From Microcaldota archaeon (GTDB taxonomy: Archaea; Micrarchaeota; Micrarchaeia; Anstonellales; VGKX01), in assembly GCA_021823945.1 (NCBI GenBank), contig JAKALW010000018.1, positions 1 through 11,045 of the forward strand: a stretch of DNA of 11,045 bases, in the 5' to 3' direction. The position numbers and the translations under genes were made by a program. The notes beneath the pieces were generated by a model. It was not told the DNA's origin and did no database searches. It saw nothing but the letters and a program-made list of their open reading frames with translations. This document shows positions 4,764 through 11,045 of the stretch, piece by piece (position 1 is the first letter of the stretch; every line of letters begins with the position of its first letter).

Positions 4764-6068
4764 ATGACCTCCATACTCATAAAAAACGCCACAATATTCA
4801 CGCAAAACGCCAATGGCTCTCCGGCAAAGGCTGACGTGCTTTGCGAGAATGGCAGGATTTCCAAGATTGGAACGGGCATTTTGGCGAAAGCCGAGTACAA
4901 AATTGACGCTTCGGGCAAGATTCTCATGCCTGGCTTTGCAAATTGCCACACCCACGCTGCAATGAGCCTTCTTCGCGGCTATTGCGACGATATGAAATTG
5001 GAGGACTGGCTGGCAAAGAAAATCTGGCCAGCAGAGGCGAAAATGGGCAAGGACGCCATAAAGGCAGGGACAAAGCTTGCCACCCTTGAAATGATTAAAA
5101 GCGGCACTACATTTTTCAATGACATGTATTTCCAGATGGACTTGGTCTTTGAGGCAACTGCGGATTCGGGAATGCGCGCGTGCCTTGGCTATGGCATGAT
5201 AGACCTTGGCGACGCGGCTAAAAGGGAGAAAGAGCTTGGCATTGCAAGAAAGTTTGCCAAGTCAGCCATAAGCGCGAAAAACCCGCTGATAACAGCCTCA
5301 ATGGCTCCGCACTCGCCATACACGTGTTCAAAAGAGCTTTTGCAGGAGTCGTTCATGACTTCGCAGGAATTGAAACTGCCCTATCACATTCACCTTTCCG
5401 AGACGCGCAAGGAAGTTTTTGACGTGTTGAAACAAACAGGAAAACGCCCTGTGGAGTATCTTGACTCGATTGGCGTGCTTGGGAAGAACATGGTGGCTGC
5501 GCACTGCGTCTGGATGACTTTGCGCGAAGTCGAGCTTATGGGAAAGAAAGGCGCAAAGGCAATACTCAACCCCGGCTCTAACCTGAAACTCGCCTCCGGC
5601 GGCGTGCCCCCTGTGCCTGAAATGATGAAGTCCAAAGTGGGCATATGCCTTGGGACTGACGGCGCGGCAAGCAATAATTCCCTTTCAATGTTCGAGGCTG
5701 CAAAATACATTGCCCTGCTTGTAAAAAACGCGCGCTGGAACGCCTCAATCATAACTGCGCAAGAAGCGCTTGGCTTTGCCACATCCGGCGGATATGAGGC
5801 TTTCGGCTTGAACGGCGGCAGGATTGCAAAGGGCGCGCTTGCAGACCTCATTTTGCTTGACGCCAAGGCTGCAAACCTCAACCCCGCCACAGCAGCGACA
5901 AACATGCACGCGCAGGTTGTTTATGCTGGCCACGCTGGAAACGTCACAGATTCCATAATCGGCGGCAAGCCCGTGATGCTTGATGGAAAAATCCTCACCC
6001 TAAACGAGGACAAGGTCGTAGAGCAGGCTAATAATGAGTATGAACGGCTGATTTCTTCCCTGGGATAA
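4764..6068 (+). CDS. mtaD: 5-methylthioadenosine/S-adenosylhomocysteine (5'-deoxyadenosine) deaminase-like amidohydrolase
   Basis: This is a cytoplasmic metal-dependent deaminase of the Atz/Trz (MtaD/DadD) group, predicted to convert adenosine-type nucleosides from SAM metabolism (5'-deoxyadenosine, MTA, SAH) to the inosine forms. At 434 residues it matches the family. Motifs in order: CHTHAAMSLLRG, with metal ligands H62 and H64; KIWPAEAKM (86-94), with the family's Trp-Pro; HIHLSET, with H210 as ligand and E213 at the active site; AAHCVW with H247; NPGSNLKLASGGVPPVPEM (269-287), typical of MtaD and lining the substrate pocket; and LGTDGAASNN with D299, the last metal ligand. No key residue is missing. 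The start is the ATG at 4764, giving MTSILIKNATIFTQN with the usual N-terminal beta-sandwich. AGGGT at 4751-4755 is at best a weak SD. It is monocistronic and divergent from 4597. In methanogens DadD links to radical-SAM by-product recycling; specificity among the three nucleosides cannot be told from sequence. Confidence 0.9.
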   Translation: MTSILIKNATIFTQNANGSPAKADVLCENGRISKIGTGILAKAEYKIDASGKILMPGFANCHTHAAMSLLRGYCDDMKLEDWLAKKIWPAEAKMGKDAIKAGTKLATLEMIKSGTTFFNDMYFQMDLVFEATADSGMRACLGYGMIDLGDAAKREKELGIARKFAKSAISAKNPLITASMAPHSPYTCSKELLQESFMTSQELKLPYHIHLSETRKEVFDVLKQTGKRPVEYLDSIGVLGKNMVAAHCVWMTLREVELMGKKGAKAILNPGSNLKLASGGVPPVPEMMKSKVGICLGTDGAASNNSLSMFEAAKYIALLVKNARWNASIITAQEALGFATSGGYEAFGLNGGRIAKGALADLILLDAKAANLNPATAATNMHAQVVYAGHAGNVTDSIIGGKPVMLDGKILTLNEDKVVEQANNEYERLISSLG

Positions 6069-6106
6069 AAGAAGTGGGTTGCAGGGAAAAATACTTGGAG
6101 CCATAA

Positions 6107-6964
6107 TCAGATTTTATCATAAGGCTCTATGTGTATAAGCACTTCTTTGGCTTCAGGCACAGCCCTCATTATCCTGCCCTTCAGCGTGTGCGAAATGCGG
6201 TGCGCCCTGAAAAGCGGCATTTTTGGCTCAAGCTGTATGTGAAGGTCAACCATGAGTTTGGAGCCCATGTGCCTTGCGCGCAGTTTGTGATAGCCCCGGA
6301 CTTCCTTCATTTTTGAAATTACAGTGACAATGCGCTCCATTTCCCCAAGCGAGGCTCCGCGGTCGAGAAGAACCGAGAGCGATTTTATCCCGAGCGTGAG
6401 TGACAGGCGCAGCATGAACACTGCCACCACAAGCGCTGCAATTGCATCAGCAGCAGGAAAACCTAAATGTGAAAGCGCAATGCCTATAATGACTGCGACT
6501 GTGCTCCATATGTCGCTTGTGAAGTGGTAGGCATCCGCTTCAAGCGCCACACTGGCCTCTTCCTTGCTGACTTGGTGCAGATAGCGGGATATTAGCAAGT
6601 CTGCGCAGAGCGCAAAAAGCATGACCGCAAGCCCGATTGCTGTTGACTCCAAAGGCACTGGATGAATCAGGTGCAAGATAGCCTCATAGCCAATCCAGAG
6701 CGCCGTGAGTCCGATGAGCGCAGTCTGTAAAAGCGATGAGAGATTCTCGAATTTTTCATGGCCGTAGGGATGTGTCCTGTCTTCAGGCTCCTGCGCCTTC
6801 CGTATGCCGAAATATGCGAAAAGCGATGCTAACAAATCAAGGGCTGAATGCAAAAATTCGGCAACTATGCCTACGCTGCCAGTCATGATGCTTGCGCCAA
6901 GCTTCGCTAACATGAGCAATACATTGATAGCAATTGAAAACGACGCTGCGCGCAGTTTTTTCAT
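6107..6964 (-). CDS. Cation diffusion facilitator, probable zinc exporter
   Basis: A 285-residue CDF family metal/proton antiporter of the cell membrane. Six hydrophobic helices lie near residues 9-27, 35-53, 78-97, 107-126, 153-169 and 172-190, followed by a cytoplasmic dimerising domain. The transport site is H39xxxD43 in helix 2 (AEFLHSALD) plus H147xxxD151 at helix 5 (ADAYHFTSD). The His-Asp pair in helix 2, rather than the Asp-Asp of FieF, is the form associated with Zn selectivity. RTHPYGHEKFE (63-73) is the conserved inter-helix loop. The C-terminal domain keeps His residues (VDLHIQLEP, LIHIEP) at usual regulatory metal positions. The start is the ATG at 6964, 26 nt after a TATA-like element and without an SD. 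The gene converges on the deaminase with 38 nt between stops. Zinc is the best guess; Fe, Cd or Co cannot be excluded. Confidence 0.9.
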   Translation of the reverse strand: MKKLRAASFSIAINVLLMLAKLGASIMTGSVGIVAEFLHSALDLLASLFAYFGIRKAQEPEDRTHPYGHEKFENLSSLLQTALIGLTALWIGYEAILHLIHPVPLESTAIGLAVMLFALCADLLISRYLHQVSKEEASVALEADAYHFTSDIWSTVAVIIGIALSHLGFPAADAIAALVVAVFMLRLSLTLGIKSLSVLLDRGASLGEMERIVTVISKMKEVRGYHKLRARHMGSKLMVDLHIQLEPKMPLFRAHRISHTLKGRIMRAVPEAKEVLIHIEPYDKI

Positions 6965-6986
6965 GAGATAATCAGGTTTGTCAAAG

Positions 6987-6994
6987 CTTAAAAG
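6987..6994 (-). promoter_or_regulatory. TATA-like box of the cation exporter gene
   Basis: The minus strand reads CTTTTAAG, centred about 26 nt before the ATG at 6964, again the leaderless spacing. It is a weaker match to the archaeal TATA consensus than the others in this window. Confidence 0.45.
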
Positions 6995-7092
6995 ACGCTC
7001 GCGCCCATCCGCGATATTGCCCTCGCGGCAAGCTGGGCGCCAGCCCCAGTTGAAATTGCCGCCAACATAGTTTGCATGAAATTGACATGCTA

Positions 7093-7188
7093 GAATTTCA
7101 TTTCCCTAAGGGCTCGGCAGGCTTCGGCCCTGTTCTTCTACAATTTCATTTCCCTCAGGGCTTCGTAAACCTCGTCGCGGTTCTTGTA
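7093..7188 (-). repeat. 48-nt diverged tandem duplication of the toxin's last helix
   Basis: On the minus strand, unit 1 (7188-7141) codes for YKNRDEVYEALREMKL. Unit 2 (7140-7093) starts with a TAG in place of TAC and then codes for KNRAEACRALREMKF in the same frame, followed by another TAG. The units match at 36 of 48 bases. The period is exactly 16 codons, and identity is highest in the LREMK part. Confidence 0.85.
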
Positions 7189-7405
7189 CAAAAGCAGCAA
7201 TTATCTTGCCTTCCTGTCTTTTCACCTGCCAAACCAGCCTGCGATGCACTGTCCGCTTGGAGAACACATTGGCGCAGTGCTCCAGCGGCTTTCCCATTTC
7301 TGGCTGCTTCTGTATCGCATCCAGAAGGCGTTTCAGCAATTTCGGTTCATGCTTATCGAGCTTCTTGATGTCCTTGTCTAAAACCGGGTTGGACTCAAAT
7401 TCCAT
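7106..7405 (-). CDS. RelE-family toxin with a frameshifted C-terminus
   Basis: The protein from the ATG at 7405 (MEFESNPVLDKDIKKLDK) has the RelE/ParE layout: two N-terminal helices, then the sheet with VFSKRTVHRRLVWQV and GKIIAAF. RelE toxins cut mRNA at the ribosome; the basic RR of the HRRLVWQV strand fits this. After IIAAF the frame goes to VQEPRRGLRSPEG and onward to a TAG at 7106-7108, unlike the family. One base added to the T-run on the minus strand (7193-7190) would give IIAAFLYKNRDEVYEALREMKL and a TAG at 7138-7140, a canonical ending of about 89 residues. So the gene is a frameshifted pseudogene or carries a one-base sequencing error. It overlaps the antitoxin stop by 11 nt, as in translationally coupled TA pairs. 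The earlier in-frame start at 7468 lies inside the antitoxin and is unlikely. Confidence 0.8.
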   Translation of the reverse strand: MEFESNPVLDKDIKKLDKHEPKLLKRLLDAIQKQPEMGKPLEHCANVFSKRTVHRRLVWQVKRQEGKIIAAFVQEPRRGLRSPEGNEIVEEQGRSLPSP

Positions 7406-7639
7406 TTCTGTCCAGCTCGCTTGATTTGAATTTCCTGGTTTTAACCTTGCCAGAATTGACTCCCTCAAGTATCTTGCCAGCCAGGCCGGAGAAGGCCTGT
7501 TCCTCGGTCAGCTTGTGCTCCTGGTCGAACTGGTAAAGCGCTAGCCTGATTGCCTCGGTCTTGGTTTTCGCATAGCCAAGCCTAATCATCATACCACGTC
7601 GCCCGTGTACCCGGATAGTTCGATGTTCGCATTAGCCAT
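7395..7639 (-). CDS. Ribbon-helix-helix type antitoxin, frameshifted near its N-terminus
   Basis: The uninterrupted frame from 7592 to 7395 codes for MMIRLGYAKTKTEAIRLALYQF and a charged tail. RLGYAKTKTEAIRLAL is the second half of a ribbon-helix-helix DNA-binding domain; the N-terminal beta-strand and first helix are absent. They are found just upstream in another frame: from the ATG at 7639, MANANIELSGYTGDVV runs 16 codons and meets a TGA at 7591-7589 that overlaps the ATG at 7592. One inserted base near 7592 would fuse both into an antitoxin of about 82 residues. The TATA box at 7669-7676 is placed for the 7639 start, supporting this reading. Antitoxins of this kind neutralise the toxin by binding through the C-terminal tail and repress their own operon. 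Alternatively, two coupled short ORFs exist, but a strandless RHH would not bind DNA. Confidence 0.7.
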
Positions 7640-7668
7640 AAAATCACCATTTTAGTGTCCTACTATGG

Positions 7669-7676
7669 ATTTTATA
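7669..7676 (-). promoter_or_regulatory. TATA box of the toxin-antitoxin operon
   Basis: The minus strand reads TATAAAAT, a good archaeal TATA box, centred about 34 nt before the ATG at 7639. That is the same spacing as for the gene starting at 2598. Confidence 0.6.
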
Positions 7677-7864
7677 GGAATTCAATGATATTATAGTTAT
7701 AGTAAGTATAAGCAGATTTTCCAGGTTTGGATACGCCATGCCTGAATGCGCCAGCCCGCAGGCGCGCGTTTAAATGATTTGATAATGGTTTTTATACATG
7801 TTCCTAATTTTTCCATATGTTCTTTGCATGTTCCATTGGAATTTAAAGCCCGTTTTTAGCGTCG

Positions 7865-7884
7865 AAAACCAAATTTTTGGTTTT
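7865..7884. repeat. Inverted repeat upstream of the surface-protein promoter (possible operator)
   Basis: AAAACCAAA (7865-7873) and TTTGGTTTT (7876-7884) are exact reverse complements with a 2-nt centre. It ends 42 nt upstream of the TATA box, a position typical of activator binding in archaea. It could also form a short hairpin in a transcript from the left. Confidence 0.55.
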
Positions 7885-7926
7885 GTATGTCCCACAAGGT
7901 TAAATTTTCTATATCTTAGTGAAAGA

Positions 7927-7934
7927 TTTATATA
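7927..7934 (+). promoter_or_regulatory. TATA box of the surface-protein gene
   Basis: TTTATATA is a close match to the archaeal TATA consensus. A start about 25 nt downstream (near 7956) would leave a leader of about 44 nt containing the Shine-Dalgarno, unlike the leaderless genes to the left. Confidence 0.65.
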
Positions 7935-7985
7935 GTATTGCTCCTTCAATGCTTCGTGTCAAGCAACTGTAGTATCGTTTTCATT

Positions 7986-7993
7986 GGGAGGGG
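7986..7993 (+). promoter_or_regulatory. Strong Shine-Dalgarno of the surface-protein gene
   Basis: GGGAGGGG contains GGAGG, ending 8 nt before the ATG at 8000. It fixes the start of the large ORF and suggests high translation. Confidence 0.75.
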
Positions 7994-7999
7994 AGTGGC

Positions 8000-10900
8000 A
8001 TGCGTTGGTCTAGTGTTATATTAGTCCTGGTTGTTTTCGCGCTCGCTGGAATGGCAAATGCGGATGGCAGCAATGGCACGATTTCAGGCTACGTGCTGCT
8101 TGCAAACAACAGTACTGTTCCAAATGCCGCGGTCTTCCTCAATGCGAACATAAACGGCAGCGAATTCAACCTCACTGCCTTGTCCAACCTGGGCGGATAT
8201 TACAACTTCTCGGGCCTGAACTACACAGATGGCGGCATTACATACAACCTGACCGCGCAAAATCCTCTGAATCATTCCATCTTGACACCTACGCAGACTG
8301 TTTACCTGATAAGCAGTTTCCCGGACATGACCCAGAACCTTACTTTAGGCAGCGGCCCGGGGCAGCCAAACTGCACGAACGGCTCAATATACGGCTTTGT
8401 GCTTGCATCTGACAACAGCACGATTTCCAATGCCACTGTCATAATCAGCTACCCCGCCTACCAGACTGTCCAGTCAGATGGCGGCGGCTTCTATAATTTT
8501 TCATCGCTTAATTATTCTGATGCGGGAATACACTATAACATAAGCGCGCAAAGCCCGATAAATAACACAACATATACACCGCAATATGTAGTTTTCCTCA
8601 ACACCAGCAACTACGAGGTCCCGCAGAACCTCTCGTTCAGCCAGCAGGGCCAGCCGCCCGCAAACGGCACGAACGGCTCCATCTCGGGTTACGTGTTTTA
8701 CCAGAACGCCACAGCATCCGCAAATGTCACCCTTGCCGGCCCTGCAGGCAACTGGATGCTGACCAACAATGCCACTGGCTACTATGAATTCCTTAACCTC
8801 GCCTGGCCAGGCAACTACACTGTCCAGGCAAGGGGCATGGGGCAGTTCGGAAACTTTTCAAGCCCCAGCCTCAACAACCTGAACCTGAATGACAACAATT
8901 ACATCTTCACAGAGATGAACCTCACACTCCAGTCAAGCATGGGCGGGCAGTGCCAGCCCGGCGCGGGCGAGTGGGTAAGCGGCTATGTAATAGACAGCTC
9001 AACAGGCCTGCCAATAGTCAATGAGACTCTCAACATAAACTTCCAGCCTTTGCAGCAGAACCAGTCGGGCAACGGGGGCATCTCGAACTCCACCACTGGC
9101 GCGTTCAACATCAGCTGCCTGGCGAACGGCTCATACACAGTGGGCGCGGGCGGCGGGGGCAATTCCGAAGCCGAGCTTGCGCCTTTCATGTGGTCAATGT
9201 TCAACATCACGGTCAATGCCACCAACGTTACCGGCTTCAACCTCTCGCTGTCACGGGGCGTAGGCGGGCCGCAAAGCTGCGGGGGCAATGCCTCAATTTA
9301 CGGCCGCGTGAGCGGCATCAACGGGACCGCGCTTTCAGGTGTGAACCTGTTCGCAGGCTCAAGCGAGGGAAGTGGAGGTCCGGGAAGCACGGGAAGCGGC
9401 TTTTGCGGCGGCCAGGCCATCACCAACCAAAACGGGTCGTACAATATTACCGGGCTGTCAGCCGGAGGCTACATGCTCAATGTCATGCCCCAGCAGGGCA
9501 GCATATACGGCCAGGTCCAGCTTGGGCCAGACCAGGAGATAACCCTTGGCAATTTCAGCGCGGTAGAGAGGGACTTCAACCTCTCGCTTGTAGGCTATGT
9601 GATTGGCTGCGTGCTGGGCAACACCTCCAACGGCACAGTGGCCCTGCCAAACGCGCAGGTCAATCTCTATTCCCCAACGCCCAATGGCGGCTGGGCAGGA
9701 GGCATCACCGATGGGAGCGGATGTTTCAATCTTTCCGCAACGCCCGGCTCTTATGACGTGCAGGTCAACCCGCCCGAAGAGGGAGGCTATTCAACGTACC
9801 AGAGCGGCCAGCAAAACGGGGGAGGGGTGAATGTCACCTCTGGCAGCATAGTCAACTTCGGCAATATCACGCTGCGGCAGGGTGCAAGAATCACCGGCTA
9901 CGTGCTCTACAACGGCACCGGAGTGCCAAATGTAGGCGTGAACGCGTTTCCGCAGACCAATACGCCCGGAATGCCAAGCGACATGGGCTTTGGCTTTACA
10001 GACGGAAGCGGCCACTTCTCCATCGCCGGACTGGCAGGCAACGCCACCTATCAGGTGCAAGCCAATCCAGACCCCAATTCGCCGTATTCAAGCGGCATAA
10101 CTTCAGTGTATCTGGGCGATACAGGCGCATTGGTCAACATAACCCTTGTGCAGGGCAACATGGTTAACGGGAGCGTCACCTGCAATGGGACTATAGTCCA
10201 GTACGCTCCGGTAATGCTGTTCAAGAACAGCGGCACTGGCAATTCCGGGCCTGAACAGATGTTAGGCACAATGAATCCCGGCAGCTTCGCCTTTGCCATG
10301 ACTGACAGCTTAGGAAATTACCAAGCGCGCGGGCTCATGGGAGGCAACTACACAATGCGCGTGGAACTTCCATTTGGCCCGGGCTACAACTGCTCGACTT
10401 ACATAAACGGCTCCATGGAAATCGCTGGCCCGACAACCCTCGACGTGGCAATGCCCCAGGCCGCCACGCTCTCGGGGCATGTCAATGACAGCAATGGCAA
10501 CAATGTCTCGGACGCGTTCATAAGCGCCTTCGTGCCTTCGCAGAATGGAGGCCCCGGAAACGGGCCTTCGGGCTATGGCCAGACAGACGAGGGCGGCAAC
10601 TATGTCCTGCGCCTTTCCCCGGGCTCCACATACATATTGGCGGTCCAGCCGCCCTGGGGCAGCAGCTATGCCTCGCAACAGGCGGCAGTATTTGTGAACA
10701 GCTCAGGGGCTGCATATTCCCGAAACTTCACCCTGTCCTCTGGCGGCAGCATAAAGGGCAAGCTGGTGGACTCGAACGGCAACCCTGTGCAGTTCGCGTT
10801 CGTGAACGCGTTCTCCCAGTCCGCGCAATCGTTCGGATTCGTGAACACGCAGCCAGACGGCACGTTCGATGTCCGCGGACTCTCGCCGGCCACGGACTTC

Positions 10901-11045
10901 AACGTTTTCATCCAGCCAGCCGCGGCAACGGGCGGCATAATCCCGACATTCATCAACAGCGTGGCAGTGGCAGACGGGCAAACTACGGATTTGGGGACAA
11001 TCAATGCCACGAGCGCTACGTCCTACATGCTGGCTAACATAAGCA
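8000..11045 (+). CDS. Large exported surface protein of tandem carboxypeptidase-regulatory-like beta-sandwich modules, 3' end outside window
   Basis: The frame is open from the ATG at 8000 to the window edge: 1015 codons without a stop. Residues 1-21 are a Sec signal peptide (MRWSSVILVLVV core, likely cleavage after ANA). Then come ten modules starting near residues 26, 128, 226, 323, 431, 531, 629, 720, 822 and 916, a period of 91-108. Each opens with a GxIxGYV-type strand, has a P/S-N-A/V-x-V strand, a turn such as T(D/N)xxGxYxxxxL, GxYxVxA, and ends in xNLTL or similar: the carboxypeptidase D regulatory-like/Cna-B-like beta-sandwich pattern. N-x-S/T sequons are very frequent, pointing to heavy N-glycosylation, and Gly/Ser/Pro linkers occur inside modules 5 and 9. 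The modules are diverged rather than identical. Likely roles are cell-surface scaffold, adhesin or host contact; no enzyme motif is seen. A C-terminal anchor, if any, lies beyond the window. Confidence 0.85.
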   Translation, partial: MRWSSVILVLVVFALAGMANADGSNGTISGYVLLANNSTVPNAAVFLNANINGSEFNLTALSNLGGYYNFSGLNYTDGGITYNLTAQNPLNHSILTPTQTVYLISSFPDMTQNLTLGSGPGQPNCTNGSIYGFVLASDNSTISNATVIISYPAYQTVQSDGGGFYNFSSLNYSDAGIHYNISAQSPINNTTYTPQYVVFLNTSNYEVPQNLSFSQQGQPPANGTNGSISGYVFYQNATASANVTLAGPAGNWMLTNNATGYYEFLNLAWPGNYTVQARGMGQFGNFSSPSLNNLNLNDNNYIFTEMNLTLQSSMGGQCQPGAGEWVSGYVIDSSTGLPIVNETLNINFQPLQQNQSGNGGISNSTTGAFNISCLANGSYTVGAGGGGNSEAELAPFMWSMFNITVNATNVTGFNLSLSRGVGGPQSCGGNASIYGRVSGINGTALSGVNLFAGSSEGSGGPGSTGSGFCGGQAITNQNGSYNITGLSAGGYMLNVMPQQGSIYGQVQLGPDQEITLGNFSAVERDFNLSLVGYVIGCVLGNTSNGTVALPNAQVNLYSPTPNGGWAGGITDGSGCFNLSATPGSYDVQVNPPEEGGYSTYQSGQQNGGGVNVTSGSIVNFGNITLRQGARITGYVLYNGTGVPNVGVNAFPQTNTPGMPSDMGFGFTDGSGHFSIAGLAGNATYQVQANPDPNSPYSSGITSVYLGDTGALVNITLVQGNMVNGSVTCNGTIVQYAPVMLFKNSGTGNSGPEQMLGTMNPGSFAFAMTDSLGNYQARGLMGGNYTMRVELPFGPGYNCSTYINGSMEIAGPTTLDVAMPQAATLSGHVNDSNGNNVSDAFISAFVPSQNGGPGNGPSGYGQTDEGGNYVLRLSPGSTYILAVQPPWGSSYASQQAAVFVNSSGAAYSRNFTLSSGGSIKGKLVDSNGNPVQFAFVNAFSQSAQSFGFVNTQPDGTFDVRGLSPATDFNVFIQPAAATGGIIPTFINSVAVADGQTTDLGTINATSATSYMLANIS

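Larger units (their letters stand above)
7640..7999. other. Regulatory spacer between the TA operon and the surface-protein gene
   Basis: This 360-nt divergent spacer holds the TA promoter at its left end and the surface-protein promoter at its right end. Between them are a second TATA-like stretch (TTTTTATAC, 7789-7797), three ATGTTC words (7798-7803, 7817-7822, 7828-7833), a short GC-rich inverted repeat (GCGCC/GGCGC near 7748-7765) and a clear 20-bp palindrome at 7865-7884. A 35-codon ORF at 7828-7935 is present but not convincing. Confidence 0.6.

Noticed and set aside
5390..5905. 171-codon minus-strand frame
   Set aside because: It is antisense to the well-supported deaminase and has no domain.
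7828..7935. 35-codon ORF beginning MFHW with a TATA-like box 34 nt upstream, resembling the first codons of the ORF at 2915
   Set aside because: It runs through the palindrome and ends inside the TATA box of the surface gene. The shared MFHW start is only about 15 similar bases, and the peptide has no recognisable feature.
9190..9756. 188-codon frame on the plus strand rich in Arg, Gln and His
   Set aside because: It lies in an alternate frame inside the continuous surface-protein ORF and has the skewed composition of a GC-rich shadow frame.

Overview
The window holds two unrelated kinds of sequence. Bases 1 to about 717 look bacterial: a family III (CaiB/BaiF) CoA-transferase with a Shine-Dalgarno start, cut off inside the gene. 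From about 718 to the end the sequence looks archaeal. It has TATA boxes about 25 or 34 nt upstream of start codons, several probably leaderless genes, an archaeal-type TctA-like permease (COG1784), an MtaD/DadD-like deaminase, small exported or membrane-anchored proteins, and a very large N-glycosylation-rich surface protein. Together these suggest a small-genome DPANN archaeon, perhaps Micrarchaeota-like. That placement is inference from style and was not checked against a database. The join at about 717/718 truncates both the CoA-transferase and a tail-to-tail uvrB, so it is most simply a chimeric assembly or an illegitimate recombination point.

Layout. 86-748 (+): CoA-transferase fragment. 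658-1704 (-): N-terminal half of UvrB, ending exactly at the Walker B (DExH) motif. 1705-2007: spacer. 2008-2598 (-): small exported, membrane-anchored Cys-containing protein. 2640-2927: spacer with a dense cluster of inverted repeats, one of which resembles an intrinsic terminator. 2928-4133 (-): TctA-like permease with a 31-bp tandem duplication over its start codon. 4208-4597 (-): single-span membrane protein with an OB-fold-like domain. 4764-6068 (+): MtaD/DadD-like amidohydrolase. 6107-6964 (-): Zn-type cation diffusion facilitator, convergent with the deaminase. 7106-7639 (-): RHH antitoxin plus RelE-like toxin, each carrying an apparent one-base frameshift, with a second, diverged copy of the toxin's last helix behind its stop codon. 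7640-7999: regulatory spacer. 8000 to the window end (+): exported surface protein with ten tandem beta-sandwich modules of about 100 residues, still open at the window edge.

There is no single pathway. The genes are mostly monocistronic with their own promoters: nucleoside salvage or SAM-by-product deamination (MtaD), metal efflux (CDF), DNA repair (UvrB), a TA locus and cell-surface proteins. The least explained parts are the hairpin cluster at 2669-2840, the duplicated permease start, and the decaying or mis-sequenced TA locus.
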